From GCA-2786165 sp964625775 (lineage in GTDB: Bacteria; Pseudomonadota; Gammaproteobacteria; Legionellales; Legionellaceae), in assembly GCA_964625775.1 (NCBI GenBank), contig CAZVEH010000047.1, positions 1 through 18,348 on the forward strand: a stretch of 18,348 bases of DNA, given 5' to 3'. The translations under genes were made by a program, and so were the position numbers. Numbering within the stretch: position 1 is the first letter of the stretch; every line of letters begins with the position of its first letter. A model generated the notes under the pieces. That model searched no databases. It saw only the letters and a program-made list of their open reading frames with translations, and was not told where the DNA came from. This document shows, piece by piece, positions 8,686 to 14,606 of the stretch.

Positions 8686-9195
8686 TTAAAAATGCTCGTC
8701 CCAATCAACTACGATTTGTCGCTGTTCGGAATCTATAGATACGACATACATATCTGGGATATACGGGATCAAATGACGTTTCTCTCCGCAAACCACCAGC
8801 ACATCATTGGCGCCTGTTGGCAAAACGTCTTCGACGTGCCCCAATACGACCCCGTTCAAGTTGCGTACGCACATGTTCGCTAAATCATGCCAATAATATT
8901 CACCACTAGGGAGTTTTGGCAGCCGCGATCGTAACACACCTATCTCGATATGTGTTAATTGAGCAACTTCTTCTCGTTGAACATAGCCGGCCACCTGCAC
9001 CAAAATAGATTTGTTTTGCGTCAGCGAGTTCGTCAATTCAACAGGAACCCACGCACCATTCTGCTGCATATGCCAGGGTGTATATTTTAGGATAGATGAT
9101 TCTGGGTCAGTAAATGAAATGACACGAACCATCCCTTTTAGTCCTTGTGGGCGACCAAAACGACCTAAAACAACCCAGTCAGTGTCTTTATTCAC
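8686..9195 (-). CDS. rimM: 16S rRNA processing protein RimM
   Basis: RimM helps mature the 3' domain of 16S rRNA and binds S19 in the 30S head. The product has the N-terminal beta-barrel (WVVLGRFGRPQGLKGMVRV near 6-24) and the C-terminal PRC barrel (YYWHDLANMCVRN followed by GHVEDVLPTGANDVLVV and LIPYIPDMYV). I place the start at the GTG of 9195, which gives 169 aa (E. coli 182) and begins VNKDTDW just before the conserved domain. It overlaps the rpsP stop by 8 bp, implying coupled translation. The longer open frame back to 9264 lies inside rpsP and has no family similarity. Confidence 0.95.
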   Translation of the reverse strand: MNKDTDWVVLGRFGRPQGLKGMVRVISFTDPESSILKYTPWHMQQNGAWVPVELTNSLTQNKSILVQVAGYVQREEVAQLTHIEIGVLRSRLPKLPSGEYYWHDLANMCVRNLNGVVLGHVEDVLPTGANDVLVVCGEKRHLIPYIPDMYVVSIDSEQRQIVVDWDEHF

Positions 9196-9451
9196 TCGCC
9201 GTTGCAGTTGCTTTTCTATGTTCTTTGGCCAAAGAGGCAACACGATCCGACATTTGTGCGCCATGGTTTTGCCAATGTTCTAATTTGTCCATTTCTAGAT
9301 GTAATTTAATTTCTTTACCACGAGCGATCGGATTATAGTAACCAATACTGGTAATATAATTGCTATCGCGTCTTTTGCGACTATCAGTCACAACGATATG
9401 ATAAAAAGGACGCTTCTTTGCGCCAGCTCGAGCCAAACGAATAACGACCAT
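9188..9451 (-). CDS. rpsP: 30S ribosomal protein S16
   Basis: S16 is an assembly protein of the 30S body. The 87-aa product begins MVVIRLARAGAKKRPFYHIV, continues DSRKRRDSNYITSIGYYNP, and is slightly longer than E. coli S16 (82 aa) through an Ala/Thr-rich tail. The ATG at 9451 is preceded by GAGGAAATA; the in-frame ATG at 9472 would add seven residues absent from the family. It is the first gene of the operon and has a good promoter 36 bp upstream. Confidence 0.97.
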   Translation of the reverse strand: MVVIRLARAGAKKRPFYHIVVTDSRKRRDSNYITSIGYYNPIARGKEIKLHLEMDKLEHWQNHGAQMSDRVASLAKEHRKATATASE

Positions 9452-9486
9452 TATTTCCTCTGCAGTTAACAATAAAAATGTGACAC

Positions 9487-9515
9487 ATTATATTCAAGAT
9501 AAGAGCCGAACGCAA
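9487..9515 (-). promoter_or_regulatory. predicted promoter of the rpsP-rimM-trmD-rplS operon
   Basis: On the minus strand TTGCGT (9510-9515) and a perfect TATAAT (9487-9492) are 17 bp apart. The start point should fall near 9480, giving a leader of about 28 nt ending in the GAGGAA ribosome site of rpsP. The position in the 102-bp gap after ffh suits an independent start for the ribosomal operon. Confidence 0.6.
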
Positions 9516-9553
9516 GTGCTGGATCGGATTCTGTCAAACCATGGCCTCTCAGC

Positions 9554-10924
9554 TTAATCATCAGGTAGAAAATGATTCATGCCTGGCAAGCCTTGAACGC
9601 CGCGCATCATGTTCTTTAAGCCCCCTGGTTTGGACATTTTTGCCATCATTTTTTGCATTTGTTCAAACCGTTTTAACAGTCGATTCACATCTTGGATTTG
9701 TGTGCCCGATCCTTCTGCAATGCGACGTTTGCGGGAGCCGATGATGATCTTTGGAATGCGCCTTTCTTTGGGGGTCATGGAGTTGATGATGGCTACAGTT
9801 TGTCCCAATGATTTGTCATTTACTTCGTTTTTCGCGCCCTGTGGTAGATTCGCCATGCCAGGCAATTTGCTCATCATTCCAGAAATGCCACCCATGCTGT
9901 TCATTTGGAGGAGCTGCTGTTTGAAATCATCTAAATCAAAGCCATTGCCTTTTTTGATTTTCTTGGCCAGTTTTTCGCTGGCTTTTTTGTCGGTTTTTCG
10001 TTCCACTTCTTCAATCAAGGACAAAATATCGCCCATGCCTAGAATACGTGAAGCAATTCGTTCTGGATGAAAAGGTTCAAACGAGTCTAGTTTTTCCCCA
10101 AAACTCATGAATTTGATGGGTTGGCCTGTGATGTGTTTGACCGATAATGCTGCGCCACCGCGGGCATCGCCATCTGTTTTGGTGAGGATCACGCCGGTTA
10201 GGGCCAAGGCGTCGTGAAATGCCTTGGCCGTGTTGACGGCATCTTGTCCTGTCATAGCATCTACAACAAAAAATGTTTCAATCGGCTTGGTGGCTTGGTG
10301 AATGCTTTTTAATTCATCCATCATATCGTTATCAATGTGTAAGCGACCAGCTGTATCAATGATCAAAACATCGATGAATTGTTTTTTGGCATGTTCTAAT
10401 GCTTTTTTGACAATCGCTAGCGGCTGCTCGGATGCTAGACTGGGGAAAAAATCCACACCGATAGAGTCTGCTAAGATTTGTAATTGCGTGATGGCTGCAG
10501 GTCGATATACGTCCACACTGACCAGCATGACTTTCTTTTTGTCTGTTTCTTTTAAATATCTGGCCAGTTTGGCGCTGTTGGTTGTTTTTCCTGAGCCTTG
10601 TAAGCCGGCCATTAGGCAAACAGCTGGTGGCTGGGTGCTGAAATTAAATTCGGCACGCTGGTCACCCATAATATGGATCAGTTCTTCTTTGATGATCTTA
10701 ATCAAAGCTTGGTTAGATTTTAAATTGTTGTCAATGTCTTGACCAAGTGCTTTTTGTTTGATGGTTTCAATAAACGCCTTGACCACAGGCAGTGCTACAT
10801 CAGCCTCTAAAAGAGACAGTCTGACTTCATGCAATGCGCTTTGCATGTTTTCTTCGGTGAAACGACCTTGGCCAGTCATGTTCTTAAAGGCTTTGCTCAA
10901 TTTTTCCGTTAATTGATCAAACAT
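9554..10924 (-). CDS. ffh: signal recognition particle GTPase Ffh
   Basis: Ffh binds 4.5S RNA and signal sequences of nascent membrane proteins and delivers ribosomes to FtsY and the Sec translocon. The product is 456 aa (E. coli 453). The N domain has ALHEVRLSLLEADVALPVV near 30-48. The G domain has the P-loop GLQGSGKTT (107-115), DTAGRLHIDNDM and TKTDGDARGGAALS. The methionine-rich M domain after about 300 contains the RNA-binding RRRIAEGSGT type segment (here KRRIAEGSGTQIQDVNRLL). I use the ATG at 10924 (MFDQLTEKL, as in homologues) rather than the TTG at 10936. The gene points away from the accessory pocket that begins at 10925. Confidence 0.97.
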   Translation of the reverse strand: MFDQLTEKLSKAFKNMTGQGRFTEENMQSALHEVRLSLLEADVALPVVKAFIETIKQKALGQDIDNNLKSNQALIKIIKEELIHIMGDQRAEFNFSTQPPAVCLMAGLQGSGKTTNSAKLARYLKETDKKKVMLVSVDVYRPAAITQLQILADSIGVDFFPSLASEQPLAIVKKALEHAKKQFIDVLIIDTAGRLHIDNDMMDELKSIHQATKPIETFFVVDAMTGQDAVNTAKAFHDALALTGVILTKTDGDARGGAALSVKHITGQPIKFMSFGEKLDSFEPFHPERIASRILGMGDILSLIEEVERKTDKKASEKLAKKIKKGNGFDLDDFKQQLLQMNSMGGISGMMSKLPGMANLPQGAKNEVNDKSLGQTVAIINSMTPKERRIPKIIIGSRKRRIAEGSGTQIQDVNRLLKRFEQMQKMMAKMSKPGGLKNMMRGVQGLPGMNHFLPDD

Positions 10925-11107
10925 AGTATGTCTCAACTCTTATAAAATAGCTGAATAATAACACAGATAAATGCTGATGTATCCTCTCGTCTGGTGAATT
11001 CATGTTAAATGAACTTAGCACAAAATCTGCGTATAATCAGAACAACGGCAAGCCGCCGGGAATTAAATTAAAGTCACGCGTGATCTTGCCCTGGATGACA
11101 GAATAAG

Positions 11108-11135
11108 TTGCAAATGGCGTTTTTTTGGCTATATT
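11108..11135 (+). promoter_or_regulatory. possible promoter of the secreted-peptide gene
   Basis: TTGCAA (11108-11113) and TATATT (11130-11135) are 16 bp apart on the plus strand. Transcription would start near 11142 and give a leader of about 110 nt before the ATG at 11251. A short AAGCA/TGCTT stem followed by T residues (11141-11159) lies right at the predicted start and could instead be the end of an upstream transcript. Confidence 0.35.
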
Positions 11136-11179
11136 AAAAGAAGCAGACTTTGCTTTTTTAAGTTTGATGGAACCAACCA

Positions 11180-11227
11180 GGCTTGAACAAGCCATAAAGG
11201 GTGAAGGCAACGCTTCATTTGCTTCAC
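11180..11227 (+). promoter_or_regulatory. two stem-loops in the leader of the peptide gene
   Basis: The first hairpin is GGCTT-GAAC-AAGCC (11180-11193). The second pairs GTGAAG (11201-11206) plus CAA (11208-11210) with TTG plus CTTCAC (11219-11227), leaving one bulged G and an 8-nt loop. The AGGAGA ribosome site (11239-11244) follows 11 nt later. The loop and 3' arm of the second hairpin can also pair alternatively (TGAAG with the earlier CTTCA), so two competing folds are possible. I match it to no known riboswitch class. Confidence 0.4.
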
Positions 11228-11250
11228 GCTTAAACTACAGGAGATTCAAC

Positions 11251-11574
11251 ATGAAAAAAAACCTACGGAACCTTGGGCGTATACTTAGTGTTATCACTCT
11301 CTTAACAGGCTTCGGCGCTAACGCATACGCGGGATACAGCCTTTCCTGTGTTGGGGGCGGTACCGGGGCGATGACGCAGCATAGCACTCAGGCCTGCGCA
11401 AAGGGAGGGCCTTCTACCTCCCACCTATACGGCGATGACCATACCGGGAAAAGTTGTGGCTGCTACAATACTGGTGGCAACACAGAACACGGGACATTTG
11501 GGTGCGTTCTGGGTAACGCGAAAAACGCTGGGAAATATGACTGCGCGTGCTACATCAACGAGGGCTGCGATTGA
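11251..11574 (+). CDS. small secreted eight-cysteine protein, unknown function
   Basis: I do not recognise this 107-aa protein. It begins with a classic signal peptide: basic MKKNLRNLGR, a hydrophobic stretch, then ANAYA and predicted cleavage after residue 27. The mature part is about 80 aa, rich in Gly, Asn, Thr and His, with eight Cys at 33, 49, 69, 71, 85, 98, 100 and 106. Two are paired as CxCY (SCGCY and DCACY). An even Cys number in an exported protein suggests up to four disulfides and a compact extracytoplasmic fold; metal binding through CxC and His is an alternative. The start is set by AGGAGA 7 nt upstream of the ATG. Base composition is visibly more GC-rich than neighbouring genes and the gene sits beside IS relics, which suggests horizontal acquisition. 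A toxin, bacteriocin-like or host-directed peptide are all open possibilities. Confidence 0.75.
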   Translation: MKKNLRNLGRILSVITLLTGFGANAYAGYSLSCVGGGTGAMTQHSTQACAKGGPSTSHLYGDDHTGKSCGCYNTGGNTEHGTFGCVLGNAKNAGKYDCACYINEGCD

Positions 11575-11648
11575 TATGCACGCCGCGGCTACTGCGAAAT
11601 GACGGTCATCCGGCCGGCGACATTCTCCGTCGCTGGTGGTAAACCTTT

Positions 11649-11694
11649 TATACCCTACACGAATTAATCCTAAAATTCATTCGTGTAGGGTATA
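11649..11694. repeat. 16-bp-stem hairpin downstream of the secreted-peptide gene
   Basis: Perfect arms TATACCCTACACGAAT (11649-11664) and its complement (11679-11694) flank a 14-nt loop. On the plus strand the stem is followed by TTTCT, so it could act as a weak intrinsic terminator for the peptide gene 75 bp upstream. The long perfect arms with little T-tract also fit a mobile or interspersed palindrome. Confidence 0.6.
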
Positions 11695-11775
11695 TTTCTA
11701 AAACAACGTATAAAGGCGAAGTATTTAACGTCATTACCTCTATATCCATTTCAGAGGCGACACGTAGTCGTTTCA

Positions 11776-12520
11776 ACCCCAATAACGGGTTTTGTTGGTT
11801 AAATGCGCATATTTTTCAGAGAAATCGTCTATTTTTTTGTAGAAAAAGAAGCTGGTGCACATTAATATATCAAATTTTCTACTGCAAGGACTAAATGATA
11901 TGGATATGCACCAGCTGACAGATATTTTTTGCCAAATTGATGATTTTTGGAATAGGCTTGGCGACTACACCGAAGACTATATGTTAATAGGGCCGATGAA
12001 AGGTAAACGAGGTCCTGAATGTGGATTGGCTATAAGCGAAATAATGACCATTTTAGTCATGTTTCAAAGTTCCAGGGTTAGGGACTTTAAGAATTTTTAT
12101 ACGGGTCTGCTACGCCTTTACTACAAGGCATACTTTCCCAAGCTACCCTGCTATGAACGGTTTGTCAGCTTGATGAAAAGAGCAATATTTCCACTAAGCA
12201 TTTTCACGCAGCTAAAGGCCGGGCAACAAACGGGCATCTACTACATAGACTCAAGCTGCTTACCAGTTTGCCATATTCGACGCGCATCGCGACATAAAAC
12301 ATTTGATGAAGTTGCTGATTATGGTCATACGTTTGTGGGTTGGTTTTTCGGCCTTAAGTTGCATCTTGTTACTCACAATCGTGGTGAGTTGATGGCATTT
12401 AAAATCACTAGAGGCAACCGTCATGATAGCAAAGAAGCGGTGCCATTATTGAAAAAATTCAAAGGACTCGGCTTTGGAGATAGTGGCTATCTTGGTAAAA
12501 AAATAGTAACTACTCAGGAA
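11776..12520 (+). mobile_element. IS982-family element, truncated at its 3' end
   Basis: The element is recognised from its transposase (separate entry). The left end is only a guess: ACCCC at 11776, followed by an AT-rich leader of about 120 bp, matches the ACCC-type ends I recall for the family. The right end is missing, because the transposase reading stops resembling the family near 12500 and a palindrome follows from 12528. The stretch 11695-11775 just before it shows nothing I can assign. Confidence 0.55.
11850..11916 (+). promoter_or_regulatory. inverted repeat bracketing the IS982 transposase start
   Basis: AGCTGGTGCA (11850-11859) is the reverse complement of TGCACCAGCT (11907-11916). 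The 47-nt loop holds the ribosome site AAGGA (11886-11890) and the ATG (11900). Pairing in mRNA would tie up the region around the start codon, a known way for insertion sequences to limit transposase synthesis, especially from read-through transcripts. It could be coincidental. Confidence 0.35.
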
Positions 12521-12568
12521 CCCCCATCGCCTGGACCCCTCGACTTGTTCGAGGGGTCCAGGCGTTAA
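11900..12568 (+). pseudogene. IS982-family transposase, 3'-truncated
   Basis: The reading from the ATG at 11900 (AAGGA 9 nt upstream) gives MDMHQLTDIF and 222 residues; family members are near 280-300. Family signatures include YYIDSSCLPVCHIRRASRHK with the first catalytic Asp, GWFFGLKLHLV, and FGDSGYLGKK with the second Asp. The third acidic residue and the C-terminus are absent. The last 20 or so residues (from VTTQEPPSPG) are encoded by unrelated palindromic sequence. A GTG at 11855 would extend the N-terminus by 15 residues but has no ribosome site. The product should be inactive. It lies in an accessory pocket between ffh and corB. Confidence 0.85.
12528..12564. repeat. perfect 16-bp-stem palindrome truncating the transposase
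   Basis: Arms CGCCTGGACCCCTCGA (12528-12543) and TCGAGGGGTCCAGGCG (12549-12564) are perfectly complementary around the 5-nt loop CTTGT. No T-tract follows, so it is not an intrinsic terminator. The GC-rich palindrome with a CTCGA core is typical of short interspersed repeats (REP-like) in bacterial genomes. It differs from the 36-bp repeat at the window ends. Confidence 0.75.
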
Positions 12569-12640
12569 GGCACGGAACGAGCTACTGATTTAATTTTCGA
12601 AAGCACTTGAAAAATCATACAAATATGATCAAATACTGGG

Positions 12641-13011
12641 ATGACACTATCAACACCGACCATTGAGTCTTTACTCGAGATTATTGCGGCTCAAGCTGCT
12701 CAAATAGCACGCCTTGAAACACGTATAAAAGAACTTGAGAACAGATTAAATAAAAATAGCAAGAATAGCTTTAAACCCCCATCGAATGATGGATTCAAGC
12801 AGAACAAGATTTACGTATGATGAAATGCAAACAAAAAATATCGGGTGGATTTCGGTCTATCCACGGTGCTAGGGAATTTGGACGAATACGTGGATTTATA
12901 TCAACCATGCGAAAGCAACAACGACATATTTTTGAAGTCATTCAAAGCGTTTTTTCTAATCAAATGCCTCGTCTTATTTATCATTCAACCTTTACAGTTG
13001 GGAGTGCTTAA
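12641..13011 (+). pseudogene. IS66-family transposase (TnpC) with internal deletion
   Basis: The N-terminal piece starts at the ATG of 12641 and reads 59 codons to a stop at 12820. It has the coiled-coil and linker typical of IS66 TnpC: AAQAAQIARLETRIKELE, then NRLNKNSKNSFKPPSNDGF. From about 12796 another frame carries the TnpC C-terminus: QAEQDLRMMKCKQKISGGFRS, then GRIRGFISTMRKQ, ending at 13011. The roughly 400 intervening residues, including the DDE core, are gone, and the junction near 12790-12796 is out of frame. It is a dead internally deleted copy. Whether the element's ends survive I cannot tell. Confidence 0.85.
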
Positions 13012-13072
13012 AATGCTTGTGAATCGGTCAAAATAAAACTCATTATTCGGGTTGATATATAAGCTTAAAGTG

Positions 13073-13149
13073 AGCCCTGATAATCCAGCCCTCTTTTTTT
13101 TCCCGCGGGCAGGGGATACAATACTTTTTACGACTTATCAGGTAGGGCT
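13073..13149. promoter_or_regulatory. dyad in the spacer upstream of the CorB-like gene
   Basis: AGCCC and TGATAA (13073-13083) are complementary to TTATCA and GGGCT (13135-13149) with a 4-nt bulge. An 8-nt T run and the palindrome CCCGCGGG lie between. The spacer 13012-13234 otherwise has no gene. It may be the residual end of the IS66 copy or a regulatory fold before corB. A further 6-bp hairpin GAACCA-CTT-TGGTTC (13207-13221) sits just before the corB ribosome site. Confidence 0.35.
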
Positions 13150-13234
13150 TTGAAGGATACGTGATCAACAGGCCCCTAGAGATATTAAGTTATGGTGTTT
13201 ACAAATGAACCACTTTGGTTCTTAAGGATAAGTA

Positions 13235-14521
13235 GTGCACGTTTCCATAAGTCTTCTCATTTGTGTGGTCATAAGTTTGGTATTAATTTCAGGTTTTTTT
13301 TCTGCTGCTGAAATTGGCGTGATGTCGTTGAATCGGTATCGTCTGCGCCATCTGGTCAAACAAAAACACAAAGCTGCCATGCGTGTCAATCAGATGCTGA
13401 CGCATCCAGATCGTTTGTTAAGCATTATTTTAATTGGTAATACCTTATGTAATATTGCCGCATCTATGGTGGTGACTTTGATCGGTCAATATTTGTATGG
13501 AGAAACTGGTGCCATTATTGCTACCGCATTTTTAACCCTGGTGATTCTCATTTTTTCTGAAATGACCCCAAAAACGTATGCGGCATTGCACCCACAACGA
13601 GTGGCGTTCTTATGCTCTTTGCCTTTGACATTTTTACAATGGTTGTTCTCGCCCTTGGTGTCCTTTATTTCTTGGATCGCAAATTTGATCTTACGTATGC
13701 TTGGGCTTTCGATTGAATTGGTGCATAAGGATGCATTATCAGGTGAGGAATTACGTTCAGTAGTCCATGAAGCGAGCAGCTTATTGCCGATTGAACATAA
13801 GGGTATGTTGATCAGTTTGTTGGACTTAGAGCAGGCCAAAGTAGAAGATATTATGGTCCCTAAAGCGGAAATAGTGGGGATTGACTTGGAGCAGTCTTGG
13901 CATAAAGTATTAGAGCAATTGGAACTGTCTCAACATACACGCTTGCCCTTGTATCGCAGTTCTATCGATCAATTAGAAGGGATGATTCATCTTCGATCGG
14001 TGTTGAATCTGTTGCTTGAGAATCGACTGGATTTAGATGGATTATTGAAAATCGCAGAAACACCCTATTTCATTCCCGAAGCGACTCCATTAAATGTACA
14101 AATTTTAAATTTTCAAAAAATGAAGCGACGTTCGTGCTTTGTGGTCAACGAATATGGAGACTTACAAGGCTTGGTGACCATGGAGGATATTTTAGAAGAA
14201 GTCGTAGGCGAATTTACCACAGATATCGCGGATTTGAACAAAGACATTATGCCTCAAGGAGACGGCACGTTTATTCTGGATGGTGGTATTACTTTACGCA
14301 ATCTCGCGCGTATGCTCAATTGGCAATTACCTAACTTAGGCCCTAGAACATTGAGTGGTATGATTATTGAATACTTGGGGTATATTCCACCTGCCGATTG
14401 TTGTTTGAAAATCAATAACTTCCGAATTGAAGTTTTGAAAGTCAGTGATAATACCATTCGCAGTGTATCCATGATAAAAATAGAAAAAAATTCGGACCTC
14501 AGTCATAAAAAACATCCATAA
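13235..14521 (+). CDS. CNNM/CorB-type membrane protein with CBS pair and CorC domain
   Basis: Inner-membrane protein of 428 aa, of the family including E. coli CorB/YfjD and linked to magnesium efflux (function inferred from the family). The N-terminal DUF21/CNNM region (about 1-175) has several membrane segments with SGFFSAAEIGVMSLNRYRL (19-37) and FSEMTPKTYA near 107-116. A CBS-domain pair follows (about 195-325; VEDIMVPKAEIVGID and VVNEYGDLQGLVTMEDILEEVVGEF). The CorC/HlyC C-terminal domain (about 335-415) has ILDGGITLRNLARML and GPRTLSGMIIEYLG. The GTG start at 13235 has AAGGA 6 nt upstream and a 6-bp hairpin just before it. In many gammaproteobacteria a CorB gene lies close to ffh and is divergent from it, as here, but usually with ypjD/corE between; here the accessory pocket occupies that place. 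It converges on the large unknown gene. Confidence 0.92.
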   Translation: MHVSISLLICVVISLVLISGFFSAAEIGVMSLNRYRLRHLVKQKHKAAMRVNQMLTHPDRLLSIILIGNTLCNIAASMVVTLIGQYLYGETGAIIATAFLTLVILIFSEMTPKTYAALHPQRVAFLCSLPLTFLQWLFSPLVSFISWIANLILRMLGLSIELVHKDALSGEELRSVVHEASSLLPIEHKGMLISLLDLEQAKVEDIMVPKAEIVGIDLEQSWHKVLEQLELSQHTRLPLYRSSIDQLEGMIHLRSVLNLLLENRLDLDGLLKIAETPYFIPEATPLNVQILNFQKMKRRSCFVVNEYGDLQGLVTMEDILEEVVGEFTTDIADLNKDIMPQGDGTFILDGGITLRNLARMLNWQLPNLGPRTLSGMIIEYLGYIPPADCCLKINNFRIEVLKVSDNTIRSVSMIKIEKNSDLSHKKHP

Positions 14522-14606
14522 CGGCTCAGTATTTTCGATCGGGCGCAGTGGTATGTATCCATCAAGGTGTAAATGAAGCTAGGCTGATAAGGTTCCGACG
14601 CAGTCA

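Larger units (their letters stand above)
10925..11250. other. intergenic region between ffh and the secreted-peptide gene
   Basis: These 326 bases hold no convincing gene. They contain a 10-bp perfect palindrome TCACGCGTGA (11074-11083), enclosed by GGCAAG (11047-11052) and CTTGCC (11085-11090). There is a perfect TATAAT on the plus strand (11032-11037) without a good -35 box, a better promoter at 11108-11135, and stem-loops in the leader (separate entries). An open frame runs through 11125-11250 in phase with the peptide gene, but it lacks a ribosome site and precedes the obvious start. Confidence 0.6.

Noticed and set aside
11125..11250. N-terminal extension of the secreted peptide to 11125
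   Set aside because: It has no ribosome site and would bury a textbook signal peptide behind 42 residues; AGGAGA and the ATG at 11251 fit far better.
11160..11250. Known riboswitch (c-di-GMP, preQ1, glycine, cobalamin) before the peptide gene
   Set aside because: None of the conserved core sequences I know for these classes is present, although local stem-loops exist.
12609..12629. Hairpin ATCATA-CAAA-TATGAT before the IS66 remnant as a regulatory site
   Set aside because: It is a short AT-rich stem that can arise by chance in this composition.
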